In this document: piece by piece, positions 15,970 through 25,628 of the stretch
Position numbering within the stretch: the first letter of the stretch is position 1
Layout of the letters: each line of letters starts with the position of its first letter
Assembly: GCF_014652235.1 (NCBI RefSeq)
Contig: NZ_BMYK01000003.1
Location: 322,547-386,546, forward strand
Origin: Pseudorhodoferax aquiterrae
GTDB lineage: Bacteria > Pseudomonadota > Gammaproteobacteria > Burkholderiales > Burkholderiaceae_C
Direction: 5' to 3'
Length of the DNA stretch: 64,000 nt
Notes under the pieces: generated by a model
Databases searched by the model: none
What the model saw: only the letters and a program-made list of their open reading frames with translations
Told to the model about the DNA's origin: nothing
Position numbers and translations under genes: made by a program

Positions 15970-16016
15970 ACGCTACCTGTAGTGGCTAGAATGCCGCCGG
16001 ACCCTAGATATGGGGC
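15970..16016 (+). promoter_or_regulatory. Pair of NrdR-like boxes and -10 element
   Basis: Two 16-base imperfect palindromes, 15970-15985 (ACGCTACCTGTAGTGG) and 16001-16016 (ACCCTAGATATGGGGC), each match about 11 of 16 positions of the NrdR box acaCwAtATaTwGtgt. Their starts are exactly 31 bases apart, three helical turns, the classic NrdR arrangement. A -10-like TAGAAT (15987-15992) lies between them, so bound NrdR would block the promoter. The leader to nrdA is about 110 bases. The rest of 15830-16110 shows no gene. Confidence 0.7.
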
Positions 16017-16110
16017 CCTGCGCAAGACCCGTTCCGGGCGCGCCCGGCCCCGTCCGCGGTGACATCGCACCGCCAGATTTCGATCCCGTACCCAGCACCA
16101 CAAGGAAGCC

Positions 16111-19050
16111 ATGCAAACTGCAGCTCACCTCCCATCCGCCTCGCAACTGTCTCCCACGGCCGCCACCGCACGCGCCGCCACGGCCGACAGCACGGCGCCG
16201 AACGCGCTGGCGCACTACCAGATCATTCGCCGCAACGGCGCCGTCGTGCCGTTCGAGCCGAACAAGATCGCCGTGGCCATGATGAAGGCCTTCCTGGCCG
16301 TGCACGGCACCCAGGGTGCGGCCTCGGCCAGCGTGCGCGAGACGGTGGACGGCCTCACGCAGACGGTCACGCGCGCGCTGATGCGCTCGCGTCCGGGCGG
16401 CGGCACCTTCCACATCGAGGACGTGCAGGACCAGGTCGAGCTGGGCCTCATGCGCGGCGGCCACCACGAGATCGCCCGCGCCTACGTGCTGTACCGCGAG
16501 CGCCGTTCGCAGGAACGCCACCGCCAGGGCGAGCAGGAGCAAGCGGCCGCTGCGCCCACGCTGCATGTGCTGGACGGCGGCGAGCGCGTGGCGCTGAACC
16601 TGGCGGACCTGCAGCAGCTGATCGCCGATGCCTGCGCCGGTCTGGGCGCGGACGTCAAGCCCGAGCCCATCGTGGCCGAGACCATGCGCAACCTGTACGA
16701 CGGCGTGCCGATCGAAGAGGTCTACAAGGCCGCCATCCTGGCCGCCCGCACGCTGATCGAGAAGGACCCGGACTACACCTACGCCACGGCCCGGTTGCTG
16801 CTGCACACCATCCTCAAGGAAGTGCTGGGCGAGGAAGTGCCGCGCGCCCAGATGGCCACGCGCTACGCCGACTACTTCCCGCTCTACATCAAGAAGGGCG
16901 TGGAGAACGAGCTGCTGGACGAGAAGCTGCTCCAGTACGACCTGGCCCGTCTGGGTTCGGCACTGAAGGCCGAGCGCGACGAGAAGTTCGACTACCTGGG
17001 CCTGCAGACCCTGTACGACCGCTACTTCCTGCACGTGCGCAAGACCCGCATCGAGTTGCCGCAGGCCTTCTTCATGCGCGTGGCCATGGGCCTGGCGCTG
17101 AACGAGATCGACCGTGAAGCCCGCGCCATCGAGTTCTACGAGGTGCTGTCCTCGTTCGACTTCATGTCCTCCACGCCCACGCTGTTCAACAGCGGCACGC
17201 TGCGCTCGCAGCTGTCCTCCTGCTACCTGACCACCGTGCCCGACGACCTGGACGGCATCTATGAGTCGATCAAGGAGAACGCGCTGCTGTCCAAGTTCGC
17301 GGGCGGTCTGGGCAACGACTGGACGCGCGTGCGTGCGCTGGGCAGCCACATCAAGGGCACGAACGGCGAATCGCAGGGCGTGGTGCCCTTCCTCAAGGTG
17401 GTCAACGACACGGCCGTGGCCGTGAACCAGGGCGGCAAGCGCAAGGGCGCGGTCTGCACCTACCTGGAGAGCTGGCACCTGGACATCGAGGAGTTCCTGG
17501 AGCTGCGCAAGAACACCGGCGACGACCGCCGCCGCACGCACGACATGAACACGGCCAACTGGATTCCGGATCTGTTCATGCGCCGCGTGATGGAAAAGGG
17601 CAACTGGACGCTGTTCTCGCCCTCCTCCGTGCCCGACCTGCACGACCTGTTCGGCGCCGAGTTCGAGCGCGCCTACGTGGCCTATGAAGAGAAGGCCGCG
17701 CGCGGCGAGATCAAGCCCAGCAAGACGGTCCCGGCGACCGACCTGTGGCGCAAGATGCTCTCGATGCTGTTCGAGACCGGCCACCCCTGGATCACGTTCA
17801 AGGACGCCTGCAACGTGCGCTCGCCGCAGCAGCACGTGGGCGTGGTGCACTCGTCCAACCTGTGCACCGAGATCACGCTGAACACCAGCGACACCGAAAC
17901 CGCCGTCTGCAACCTGGGCTCGGTGAACTTGCTGCAGCACCTGAAGAACGGCGCCGTCGACCACGAAAAGCTCAAGAAGACGATCTCGACCGCGATGCGC
18001 ATGCTCGACAACGTGATCGACATCAACTACTACGCCGTCAAGAAGGCGCGCGACTCCAATCTGCGCCACCGCCCCGTGGGCCTGGGCGTGATGGGCTTCC
18101 AGGACGCGCTGTACGAACTGCGCATCCCCTACGCCAGCGAAGCTGCCGTGCAGTTCGCCGACAACTCGATGGAAGCCGTGTGCTACTACGCCTACTGGGC
18201 CTCCACCGAACTGGCGGCCGAGCGCGGCAAGTACAGCAGCTTCAAGGGCTCGCTGTGGGACAAGGGCATCTTGCCGATGGACTCGCTGAACCTGCTCGAG
18301 CAGGCCCGCGGCGGCTACGTCGAGGTGGACCGCTCGTCCACGCTGGACTGGGACGGCCTGCGCGCCAAGATCAAGCAGGACGGCATGCGCAACTCCAACT
18401 GCGTGGCCATCGCGCCGACCGCGACCATCTCCAACATCATCGGCGTCGACGCCTCGATCGAACCCTGCTTCGGCAACCTGTCGGTGAAGTCCAACCTGTC
18501 GGGCGAGTTCACGGTCATCAACCACTACCTGGTGGCCGACCTCAAGCGCCTGAACCTGTGGGACGACGTGATGGTCATGGACCTCAAGCACTTCGACGGT
18601 TCGCTCGAGCCCATCGACCGCGTGCCGCAGGACATCAAGGCCCTGTACGCCACGGCCTTCGAGGTCGCGCCGCAGTGGCTGGTCGAGGCCGCGGCACGCC
18701 GCCAGAAGTGGATCGACCAGGCCCAGTCGCTGAACATCTACATGGCCGGTGCCTCGGGCAAGAAGCTGGACGACACCTACAAGCTGGCCTGGACGCGCGG
18801 CCTCAAGACCACCTACTACCTGCGCACGCGCAGCGCCACGCACGCCGAGAAATCGACCGTGGCACCGGGCCGTCTGAATGCGGTGTCGTCGGGTGCGAAT
18901 GCCGCGCCAAGCATGAGCGCGCTCGATGCCGCAGCAGCCAAGGCACGTGCCCAGATGGAAGCGCAGATGAACGCGCCGCTGGCCGCATCGGCCGCGACCG
19001 ATGTGAAGTTCTGCGGTGTGGACGACCCCACCTGCGAAGCCTGCCAATGA
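16111..19050 (+). CDS. nrdA: Class Ia ribonucleotide reductase alpha subunit
   Basis: NrdA reduces ribonucleoside diphosphates to deoxyribonucleotides with the NrdB radical. The 979-residue protein is about 200 longer than E. coli NrdA because the N terminus carries an ATP-cone (about 36-128, starting IIRRNGAVVPFEPNKI) followed by a second, degenerate cone-like region (about 155-240), as in Pseudomonas NrdA. Catalytic parts are present: LSSCYLT and AVCNLGS (redox cysteines), NLCTEI (thiyl radical cysteine), KTTYYLRT (radical-relay tyrosines), and a C-terminal C-E-A-C pair for re-reduction. The first 30 residues are A/T/S-rich. AAGGAAG precedes the ATG. It is controlled allosterically through the cone and probably by NrdR through the boxes upstream. 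Confidence 0.97.
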   Translation: MQTAAHLPSASQLSPTAATARAATADSTAPNALAHYQIIRRNGAVVPFEPNKIAVAMMKAFLAVHGTQGAASASVRETVDGLTQTVTRALMRSRPGGGTFHIEDVQDQVELGLMRGGHHEIARAYVLYRERRSQERHRQGEQEQAAAAPTLHVLDGGERVALNLADLQQLIADACAGLGADVKPEPIVAETMRNLYDGVPIEEVYKAAILAARTLIEKDPDYTYATARLLLHTILKEVLGEEVPRAQMATRYADYFPLYIKKGVENELLDEKLLQYDLARLGSALKAERDEKFDYLGLQTLYDRYFLHVRKTRIELPQAFFMRVAMGLALNEIDREARAIEFYEVLSSFDFMSSTPTLFNSGTLRSQLSSCYLTTVPDDLDGIYESIKENALLSKFAGGLGNDWTRVRALGSHIKGTNGESQGVVPFLKVVNDTAVAVNQGGKRKGAVCTYLESWHLDIEEFLELRKNTGDDRRRTHDMNTANWIPDLFMRRVMEKGNWTLFSPSSVPDLHDLFGAEFERAYVAYEEKAARGEIKPSKTVPATDLWRKMLSMLFETGHPWITFKDACNVRSPQQHVGVVHSSNLCTEITLNTSDTETAVCNLGSVNLLQHLKNGAVDHEKLKKTISTAMRMLDNVIDINYYAVKKARDSNLRHRPVGLGVMGFQDALYELRIPYASEAAVQFADNSMEAVCYYAYWASTELAAERGKYSSFKGSLWDKGILPMDSLNLLEQARGGYVEVDRSSTLDWDGLRAKIKQDGMRNSNCVAIAPTATISNIIGVDASIEPCFGNLSVKSNLSGEFTVINHYLVADLKRLNLWDDVMVMDLKHFDGSLEPIDRVPQDIKALYATAFEVAPQWLVEAAARRQKWIDQAQSLNIYMAGASGKKLDDTYKLAWTRGLKTTYYLRTRSATHAEKSTVAPGRLNAVSSGANAAPSMSALDAAAAKARAQMEAQMNAPLAASAATDVKFCGVDDPTCEACQ

Positions 19051-19212
19051 GCCTGCAGACACGGCCGCGATGAAGCGCTGAAGCGCAGTCCCGTCGCATC
19101 GCATGCGCAGCGCGGTTTTTGCGATGCACGGGAGCAACAAACATGCGCGGTGCCTGGGTGAAGCCTTTGCTTTTCAGGGCACCGCTTTCATAATCTCGGC
19201 ACTGGAAAATCT

Positions 19213-20457
19213 ATGCTTACCTGGGACGACGAAGTCAAGCCCTCCTCGCCATCGACGCAACACAGCGGGTCCACGGGACACCGCGAGGCAGCGGTCTCTC
19301 CCAATTCCGTGAATCCCCTTCCCGCCGCCGCAACGGCCGCGGTCCAAGCCCACAGCTTCAACGCACCCGCCGCATCGCGCCTGCCCGATGTGGCACTGCC
19401 GCCGGTGGCTGCACCGCGGGCTGCCGAAGGTGCGAGCGCACGCCGCGTGAACGCGGCCGACAAGCGCATCATCAACGGCCAGACCGACGTCAACCAGCTG
19501 GTGCCGTTCAAGTACAAGTGGGCCTGGGAAAAGTACCTCGCCACCTGCGCCAACCACTGGATGCCGCAGGAAGTGAACATGAACCGCGACATCGCGCTCT
19601 GGAAGGACCCGAACGGCCTGACGGAAGACGAGCGCCGCATCGTCAAGCGCAACCTCGGCTTCTTCGTGACGGCCGACTCGCTGGCCGCCAACAACATCGT
19701 GCTGGGCACCTACCGCCACATCACGGCGCCCGAGTGCCGCCAGTTCCTGCTGCGCCAGGCCTTCGAAGAGGCCATCCACACGCACGCCTACCAGTACATC
19801 GTCGAGTCGCTGGGCCTGGACGAGTCCGAGATCTTCAACGCCTACAACGAGGTGCAGTCGATCCGCGACAAGGACGAGTTCCTGATCCCCTTCATCGAGG
19901 CGATCATGGACCCGGACTTCAAGACCGGCACGCCCGAGAACGACCAGCGCCTGCTCAAGAGCCTGATCGTCTTCGCCTGCCTCATGGAAGGCCTGTTCTT
20001 CTACGTCGGCTTCACGCAGATCCTGGCGCTGGGCCGGCAGAACAAGATGACGGGTGCGGCCGAGCAGTACCAGTACATCCTGCGCGACGAGTCCATGCAC
20101 TGCAACTTCGGCATCGACCTGATCAACCAGCTCAAGCTCGAGAACCCGCACCTGTGGACGCCCGAGTTCAAGGCCGAGATCAAGGCGCTGTTCGAGAAGG
20201 CCGTTGCGCTCGAGTACCGCTATGCCGAGGACACCATGCCGCGCGGCGTGCTGGGCATGAACGCTTCGATGTTCAAGGGCTACCTGCGCTACATCGCCAA
20301 CCGGCGCGCCACGCAGATCGGCCTGGAGCCGCTGTTCCCGAACGAGGAGAACCCGTTCCCCTGGATGAGCGAGATGATCGATCTCAAGAAGGAACGCAAC
20401 TTCTTCGAGACGCGCGTCATCGAGTACCAGTCCGGCGGCGCGCTGTCCTGGGACTGA
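19213..20457 (+). CDS. nrdB: Class Ia ribonucleotide reductase beta subunit
   Basis: NrdB carries the diiron-tyrosyl radical used by NrdA. The 414-residue protein has the metal and radical site in [11 protein letters not shown] (E and H ligands and the radical tyrosine, spaced as E115, H118, Y122 in E. coli) and the second ligand set in DESMHCNFG. It lacks an ATP-cone, consistent with the cone being on NrdA. The N terminus has a low-complexity extension of about 80 residues rich in S, P and A, and the start context is weak (no clear ribosome binding site before the ATG at 19213). It lies 162 bases after nrdA; that gap contains an imperfect stem around 19149-19183 and no gene. Confidence 0.96.
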   Translation: MLTWDDEVKPSSPSTQHSGSTGHREAAVSPNSVNPLPAAATAAVQAHSFNAPAASRLPDVALPPVAAPRAAEGASARRVNAADKRIINGQTDVNQLVPFKYKWAWEKYLATCANHWMPQEVNMNRDIALWKDPNGLTEDERRIVKRNLGFFVTADSLAANNIVLGTYRHITAPECRQFLLRQAFEEAIHTHAYQYIVESLGLDESEIFNAYNEVQSIRDKDEFLIPFIEAIMDPDFKTGTPENDQRLLKSLIVFACLMEGLFFYVGFTQILALGRQNKMTGAAEQYQYILRDESMHCNFGIDLINQLKLENPHLWTPEFKAEIKALFEKAVALEYRYAEDTMPRGVLGMNASMFKGYLRYIANRRATQIGLEPLFPNEENPFPWMSEMIDLKKERNFFETRVIEYQSGGALSWD

Positions 20458-20545
20458 GGACCACACACTACAACACCATGTTCCACCGCACGTCACGCCC
20501 TCCGAACCGCACCGACAGAGTGCGGGCGTGCACGTGTCCTGAATC

Positions 20546-20578
20546 CATGGCGCTGGGGCTTTTGGCCCCAACGCCATG
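20546..20578 (+). terminator. Strong hairpin after nrdB
   Basis: CATGGCG (20546-20552) pairs with CGCCATG (20572-20578) and TGGGGC (20554-20559) with GCCCCA (20565-20570), with one mismatch and a TTTTG loop. No T-run follows, so it may be a weak terminator or an RNA stability element between nrdB and the H1-like gene. Confidence 0.45.
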
Positions 20579-20640
20579 CATCGCTTGTGGCGTACCAACG
20601 CGCCGCAAGTGCTCTTTGTAATCCGATCAAGGAGAACACC

Positions 20641-21162
20641 ATGGCAACTGCGAAGAAACCGGCCGCGAAGAAGGCCGCCCCGGCAAAGAAGGCCGCCGCT
20701 CCGGCGAAGAAGGCCGCTCCGGCCAAGAAGGCTGCTCCGGCGAAGAAGGCCGCTGCACCGGCGAAGAAGGCCGCTCCGGCCAAGAAGGCTGCGCCCGCCA
20801 AGAAGGCCGCTCCGGCCAAGAAGGCTGCACCCGCCAAGAAGGCCGCTCCGGCCAAGAAGGCTGCACCCGCCAAGAAGGCCGCTCCGGCCAAGAAGGCCGC
20901 TCCGGCCAAGAAGGCTGCGCCCGCCAAGAAGGCTGCGCCCGCCAAGAAGGCCGCCGCTCCGGCCAAGAAGGCTGCTGCCAAGAAGGCCGCTCCGGCCAAG
21001 AAGGCGACCGCCAAGGCCGCCCCTGCCAAGAAGGCCGCTGCCAAGAAACCTGCGAAGAAAGCGGCCCCTGCGCCTGCTGCCGCTGCCCCTGCCGCCGCGT
21101 CCACGCAGACCACGCTGAACCCGCAGGCCGCCTGGCCCTTCCCGACGGCCAGCAAGCCCTGA
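20641..21162 (+). CDS. Histone H1-like lysine/alanine/proline-rich DNA-binding protein
   Basis: A 173-residue, extremely basic low-complexity protein built almost entirely from repeats of A-K-K-A-A-P, ending in an uncharged alanine/proline-rich tail. This composition matches the histone H1-like / AlgP-like proteins of betaproteobacteria and pseudomonads, which bind DNA without sequence preference and compact the nucleoid. An AAGGAGAAC ribosome binding site precedes the ATG at 20641. The coding DNA is a run of near-identical 15-18 base repeats, so repeat number probably varies between strains by slippage. It is monocistronic, with its own terminator downstream. Confidence 0.9.
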   Translation: MATAKKPAAKKAAPAKKAAAPAKKAAPAKKAAPAKKAAAPAKKAAPAKKAAPAKKAAPAKKAAPAKKAAPAKKAAPAKKAAPAKKAAPAKKAAPAKKAAPAKKAAAPAKKAAAKKAAPAKKATAKAAPAKKAAAKKPAKKAAPAPAAAAPAAASTQTTLNPQAAWPFPTASKP

Positions 21163-21186
21163 GCCGTGCGTCGCAAGACGCATCCC

Positions 21187-21216
21187 AGCCCGGAGCCGCA
21201 AGGCCCCGGGCTTTTT
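21187..21216 (+). terminator. Intrinsic terminator after the H1-like gene
   Basis: AGCCCGG (21187-21193) pairs with CCGGGCT (21206-21212), followed by a T5 run. Confidence 0.88.
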
Positions 21217-21231
21217 CATTTCAAGAGGGGC

Positions 21232-22134
21232 TCACAGTCCCCAGGCCGCGCGGTCCACGCGGTAGTTCTGCGGCCCGCGGTGGGCGATCTTGAGGGCACC
21301 GATGCGGTTGCCCAGCTCCGCGCAACGCGCCAGCGGCCAGCCACGCTCCAGCCCGTACAGCAGCGCGCCGCGGTAGGCGTCGCCGCAGCCCGTGGGATCG
21401 ACCAGTTCGGCGGCCTGCACCGGCGCGACCAGCTGGCGCTCGCCCTCGATCCAGACCTCGCTGCCCTCGCCACCCAGCGTGACGACCAGGCCTTGCACCT
21501 GGCGCGACAGCTCGGCGAAGCCAAGGCCGGTGCGCTCGCTGAGCATCTTGCCCTCGTAGTCGTTGACCGTGACCCAGCTGGCCAGCGAGACGAAGTGGCG
21601 CAGCGCGGCACCGTCGAACATCGGCAGGCCCTGGCCCGGGTCGAAGAGGAAGGGAATGCCGGCAGCCGCGAACTGCTCGGCATGCTGCAGCATGGCGTCG
21701 CGCCCGTCGGGCGAGACGATGCCCAGCTTGACATCGCTGCGCGCCGCGATGCGGGTCTGGTGGGCCTGCATCATGGCGCCCGGGTGGAAGGCCGTGATCT
21801 GGTTGTTGGCCTGGTCCGTCATGATCATGGCCTGGGCCGTGTAGCTGCCCTCCACCACGCGCACGTAGTCGGTGGCGATGCCATGGTCCTTCAGGTGCTG
21901 CAGGTAATCGGCGCCATCGGTGCCCAACGTGGCCATGGGCAGCGGCTCGCCGCCCAATTGCTGGAGCGCGTAGGCGATGTTGCCGGCACAGCCGCCGAAG
22001 TCGCGGCGCAGGGACGGCACCAGGAAGGACACGTTCAGGTTGTGGATCTGGTCGGGCAGGATCTGGTCGGAGAACTTGCCCTCAAACCGCATGATGGTGT
22101 CGAACGCGAGCGAGCCGCAGATGATGCTGGCCAT
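21232..22134 (-). CDS. PfkB-family carbohydrate/adenosine kinase
   Basis: A 300-residue ribokinase-superfamily enzyme with the N-terminal GGCAGNIAYALQQLGG signature and the C-terminal DPTGCGDAYRG signature containing the catalytic aspartate and anion hole. The cysteine in GCGD, where sugar kinases usually have GAGD, is typical of the subgroup annotated as adenosine kinase in betaproteobacteria, so phosphorylation of adenosine to AMP is a reasonable guess. It is the last gene of a minus-strand run (accB, accC, prmA, DUF3426 gene, this gene) with gaps of 5-23 bases, so it is probably transcribed with them. The ATG is placed at 22134, preceded by CTCCCAGGAG. Confidence 0.85.
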   Translation of the reverse strand: MASIICGSLAFDTIMRFEGKFSDQILPDQIHNLNVSFLVPSLRRDFGGCAGNIAYALQQLGGEPLPMATLGTDGADYLQHLKDHGIATDYVRVVEGSYTAQAMIMTDQANNQITAFHPGAMMQAHQTRIAARSDVKLGIVSPDGRDAMLQHAEQFAAAGIPFLFDPGQGLPMFDGAALRHFVSLASWVTVNDYEGKMLSERTGLGFAELSRQVQGLVVTLGGEGSEVWIEGERQLVAPVQAAELVDPTGCGDAYRGALLYGLERGWPLARCAELGNRIGALKIAHRGPQNYRVDRAAWGL

Positions 22135-22157
22135 GAAAACTCCTGGGAGGTGGAAGG

Positions 22158-23357
22158 TCAGGGATAGAAGGGGTCGAGCCGGTAGCCCACGACGCGCGCG
22201 CGGCCCGCATTGTCGGCGATCTGCAGGTCGGCACTGGCCGTCCACTCGCCGTGCGCATCCAGCGCCGCGGGGGGACTGCCGAGCTCTTGCGGCATCAGCA
22301 CGCGGCGCAGCACGGGCTGCTCGGCGATGTCGGTCAGCGTCAGCGCGATGGCCGGCAGCGCCACCGCATGTGCGGCCCGGTTGCGCAGTGTCAGGCTGAG
22401 CCGGAAGCTGCCATCGCCCAGGGCCTGGAAGGCCGAGCCGTCGATGACGATGGCGTCGATGCGGCGCAGCGGCTCGACACGGCAGGACAGCGGTGCGCAC
22501 AACACGCCCAGCAGCGGCCGCAGACCAGGTGCCGTGGCGGCCAGGCGGTCGCGCTCGTGCACGGCCCATTGCCACAGCAGCAGCACCGCGGCCAGGCCCG
22601 CAGCCAGGGACCAGAGCAGGCGTGTGCGCTGCGTGGTGGCGGGCAGCGCCACCGGCGGCACGGGCGCGGCATCGCGCAGGAACGAGAGTTCGGCATGCGC
22701 AGGATCCGGCGGCACAGGCCGCACCACGGGCGGCGCTGCCACCACGCGCGGCGGCAGCGGTGCGGGCCGCGGCGCGTCTTCGGCGGCCGCGCGCAGCGGC
22801 AAGGGCAAGGCGTGGTCGGCCTGGGCGCTGCGCAGCGGCGGTGGTGCCGAACCGGCGGCCAGCGACACCACGAGGCGGCCGGGCGGCTCGGCCGGCGCAG
22901 GGGCCGGTCCCGGCTCGGCGCTGACGCGTTGCAGCTCCGGCACCACGGTGGTCCCGGGCAGGCCGGAGGCCGGCTCCACGGCCGGCACGGCGGCTTGCGC
23001 CTGCACGTAGTCGGCCAGGTCCTGCTCCAGCGATGCGACGGAATCGGTCACCGGGATCTCGGCGGGCGCATGGGGCAGCCAGGGCGGCACATCGTCGTCG
23101 GCGACGGGCGGCTGCGCCTGGCGCGCGTCCGCCACCAGGTCCTCGGCTTCGGCAGGCTGTGGCGCCGGCTCGGGCACGGGCTCGGCCGCCGCCAGCGCCG
23201 CCGGGGCGGCCTCGTCCGGAGCACCCAGGTGCCGGGCGGCGTCGAAGACCTCGGCGCAGTGGCCGCAACGCACCCAGCCTTCGGAGATGCGCAGCTGATC
23301 TGGCACGACCCTGAAGCGGGTTCCGCATGCAGGGCAGCGCGTGATCAACTGGGCCAT
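22158..23357 (-). CDS. DUF3426 membrane protein with zinc ribbon
   Basis: A 399-residue protein with an MJ0042-type N-terminal zinc ribbon (C8, C11, C31, C34: RCPACGT ... RCGHC), a long acidic and proline-rich disordered linker (about 45-240), one membrane helix (about 245-265, RLLWSLAAGLAAVLLLW) and a C-terminal DUF3426 domain of about 130 residues predicted to be periplasmic. The function is unknown. The order accB-accC-prmA-this gene is conserved in related bacteria. I chose the ATG at 23357 because it places the zinc ribbon at the very start, 8 bases after prmA stops. Confidence 0.85.
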   Translation of the reverse strand: MAQLITRCPACGTRFRVVPDQLRISEGWVRCGHCAEVFDAARHLGAPDEAAPAALAAAEPVPEPAPQPAEAEDLVADARQAQPPVADDDVPPWLPHAPAEIPVTDSVASLEQDLADYVQAQAAVPAVEPASGLPGTTVVPELQRVSAEPGPAPAPAEPPGRLVVSLAAGSAPPPLRSAQADHALPLPLRAAAEDAPRPAPLPPRVVAAPPVVRPVPPDPAHAELSFLRDAAPVPPVALPATTQRTRLLWSLAAGLAAVLLLWQWAVHERDRLAATAPGLRPLLGVLCAPLSCRVEPLRRIDAIVIDGSAFQALGDGSFRLSLTLRNRAAHAVALPAIALTLTDIAEQPVLRRVLMPQELGSPPAALDAHGEWTASADLQIADNAGRARVVGYRLDPFYP

Positions 23358-23365
23358 GGACGCGC

Positions 23366-24265
23366 TCAGCCCGGTGCGCCGCGCGTGGCTGTCATCAGGA
23401 TCCAGCCGTCTTCCTCGTCGGAAACCTGCAGCGCCAGGTAGGGTGCATAGGCGGCCTTGAGCTCGTCGGCCTGGCGCGCGAGGATGCCGGCCAGCACCAG
23501 GGCACCGCCCGGCGCCACATGGGCGCTGAGCAGGGGTGCCAGCATCTTGAGCGGCGTGGCCAGGATGTTGGCCAGCACCACCTGGTAGGCGCCGCTGGCC
23601 GCATCGGGCAGGCCGGCGCGCAGCTGCACGCCATTGGCGCGGGCGTTGTCTCCGGTGGCCTGCACGGCCGCCTCGTCGATGTCGACGGCATCGACCTCGG
23701 TGGCGCCATGCTTGGCGGCCGCGATGGCCAGGATGCCGGAGCCGCAGCCGTAGTCCAGCACGCGGCCCCAGTCGCCGCCAGTGCCGCGGCCGGCGATCCA
23801 GCGCAGGCACATGCGCGTGGTCGGGTGCGTGCCCGTGCCGAAGGCCAGGCCCGGGTCCAGCCGCAGCACGCGCTGCGCCGCGGCCGGCGGCTCGTGCCAG
23901 GTCGGAACGATCCAGAAGGCCGGCGTGATCTCGACCGGCGCGAACTGCGATTGCGTGAGCCGCACCCAGTCCTCGTCCGGGACGGCGCTCACGCCCTGCA
24001 GCGTGCAACCGGCGAAGAAGTCCTGCGCCTGCAGCAGCAGAGCGGCCTCGTCGGCCAGCGCCTCGGTGGCGAACAAGGCCACCAGGCGCGAGCGCTGCCA
24101 GCCCTCGGCCGGCGGCGGCATGCCCGGCTCGCCGAACAGGGCCTGCTCGGCCGCGGTGTCGCCGTCGGCGTCCTCGACGCTGACGGACAGCGCGTCCAGC
24201 GCCTCCAGCGCATCGCTCAGGGTCTCGACCCGGTCCTCCGGGCACAGCAGGCGCAGTTCGAACAT
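23366..24265 (-). CDS. prmA: Ribosomal protein L11 methyltransferase
   Basis: PrmA trimethylates lysines and the N terminus of ribosomal protein L11 using S-adenosylmethionine. The 299-residue protein has an N-terminal ferredoxin-like substrate-binding domain (about 1-60) and a Rossmann methyltransferase domain with the SAM motif LDYGCGSGILAIAAAKHGA, preceded by the conserved GLAFGTGTHPTTRMCL. The ATG at 24265 is 5 bases after the accC stop, indicating co-transcription with accBC. Confidence 0.95.
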   Translation of the reverse strand: MFELRLLCPEDRVETLSDALEALDALSVSVEDADGDTAAEQALFGEPGMPPPAEGWQRSRLVALFATEALADEAALLLQAQDFFAGCTLQGVSAVPDEDWVRLTQSQFAPVEITPAFWIVPTWHEPPAAAQRVLRLDPGLAFGTGTHPTTRMCLRWIAGRGTGGDWGRVLDYGCGSGILAIAAAKHGATEVDAVDIDEAAVQATGDNARANGVQLRAGLPDAASGAYQVVLANILATPLKMLAPLLSAHVAPGGALVLAGILARQADELKAAYAPYLALQVSDEEDGWILMTATRGAPG

Positions 24266-24270
24266 CGCGC

Positions 24271-25620
24271 TCACCGCTTGTGCTGCGCCAGCCACTCTTC
24301 CAGGTAGTGGATGTTGGTGCCGCCCGCCATGAACTTGGCGTCCACCATCAGCTCGCGGTGCAGCGGGATGTTGGTGTTGATGCCCTCGATGACGGTCTCG
24401 GCCAGCGCCGTGCGCATGCGTGCCATGGCCTGCTCGCGCGTGTCGCCGTGCACGATGATCTTGCCGATCATGGAGTCGTAGTTGGGCGGCACGAAGTAGT
24501 TGGCGTAGGCATGCGAGTCCACGCGCACGCCAGGCCCGCCCGGCGGGTGCCAGGTCGTGATGCGGCCCGGGGACGGGGTGAACTTGTACGGGTCTTCGGC
24601 GTTCACGCGGCACTCGATGGCGTGGCCGCGGATCTCGATCTGGCGCTGCGTGAACGGCAGCTTCTCGCCGAAGGCCACCATGATCTGCGTGCGCACCACG
24701 TCCACGCCCGTGATGAGTTCCGTCACCGGATGCTCGACCTGCACGCGCGTGTTCATCTCGATGAAATAGAACTCGCCGTTCTCGTACAGGAACTCGAAGG
24801 TGCCGGCGCCGCGGTAGCCGATGCGCTTGCAGGCCGTCACGCAGCGTTCGCCGATGCGTTCGATCAGCTTGCGCGGGATGCCGGGGGCGGGCGCTTCCTC
24901 GATGACCTTCTGATGGCGCCGCTGCATCGAGCAGTCGCGCTCGCCGAGGTACACGGCGTTCTTGTGCTTGTCCGCCAGCACCTGGATCTCCACGTGCCGC
25001 GGGTTCTGCAGGAACTTCTCCATGTAGACGGCCGGGTTGCCGAAGGCCACGCCGGCCTCGGCCTTGGTCATCTGCACCGCATTGACCAGCGCCGCCTCGG
25101 TGTGCACCACGCGCATGCCGCGCCCGCCACCGCCGCCGGCGGCCTTGATGATGACCGGGTAGCCGATGGTCTTGGCGATGCGGCGCATCTGCACCGGATC
25201 GTCGGGCAGTTCGCCGTCCGAGCCCGGCACGCAGGGCACGCCGGCCTTGATCATGGCCTGCTTGGCCGAGACCTTGTCACCCATCATGCGGATGTTCTCG
25301 GGCGTCGGGCCGATGAACTGGAAGCCGCTCTTCTCGACGCGCTCGGCGAAATCGGCGTTCTCGCTCAGGAAGCCGTAGCCGGGGTGGATGGCTTCGGCAT
25401 CGGTGACCTCGGCGGCCGAGATGATGGCCGGCATGTTGAGGTAGCTCTGGGCCGAGGGCGCAGGACCGATGCAGACCGCCTCGTCGGCCAGGCGCACGTA
25501 CTTGGCGTCGCGGTCGGCTTCGGAATAGACCATCACGGCCTTGATGCCGAGTTCGCGGCAGGCGCGCTGGATCCGGAGAGCAATCTCTCCCCGGTTCGCG
25601 ACCAGGATCTTCTTGAACAT
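24271..25620 (-). CDS. accC: Biotin carboxylase subunit of acetyl-CoA carboxylase
   Basis: AccC carboxylates the biotin on AccB using ATP and bicarbonate, the first half of the committed step of fatty-acid synthesis. The 449-residue protein starts with the family's [17 protein letters not shown] and contains the glycine-rich ATP lid ([11 protein letters not shown]), the ERDCS segment and the catalytic region [12 protein letters not shown]. Length equals that of E. coli AccC. It starts 8 bases after accB, in the usual accB-accC pair. Confidence 0.98.
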   Translation of the reverse strand: MFKKILVANRGEIALRIQRACRELGIKAVMVYSEADRDAKYVRLADEAVCIGPAPSAQSYLNMPAIISAAEVTDAEAIHPGYGFLSENADFAERVEKSGFQFIGPTPENIRMMGDKVSAKQAMIKAGVPCVPGSDGELPDDPVQMRRIAKTIGYPVIIKAAGGGGGRGMRVVHTEAALVNAVQMTKAEAGVAFGNPAVYMEKFLQNPRHVEIQVLADKHKNAVYLGERDCSMQRRHQKVIEEAPAPGIPRKLIERIGERCVTACKRIGYRGAGTFEFLYENGEFYFIEMNTRVQVEHPVTELITGVDVVRTQIMVAFGEKLPFTQRQIEIRGHAIECRVNAEDPYKFTPSPGRITTWHPPGGPGVRVDSHAYANYFVPPNYDSMIGKIIVHGDTREQAMARMRTALAETVIEGINTNIPLHRELMVDAKFMAGGTNIHYLEEWLAQHKR

Positions 25621-25628
25621 GAGGCGGC

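Noticed and set aside
15973-19140. A 1055-residue minus-strand open frame opposite nrdA
   Set aside because: It is the antisense shadow of a strongly GC3-biased gene; its composition is H, Q, V and G-rich with no motif, and nrdA has full catalytic motifs on the other strand.
20650-21060. Possible CRISPR or tandem non-coding repeat
   Set aside because: The repeats are in-frame codons for A-K-K-A-A-P without spacers, so this is a low-complexity coding array.
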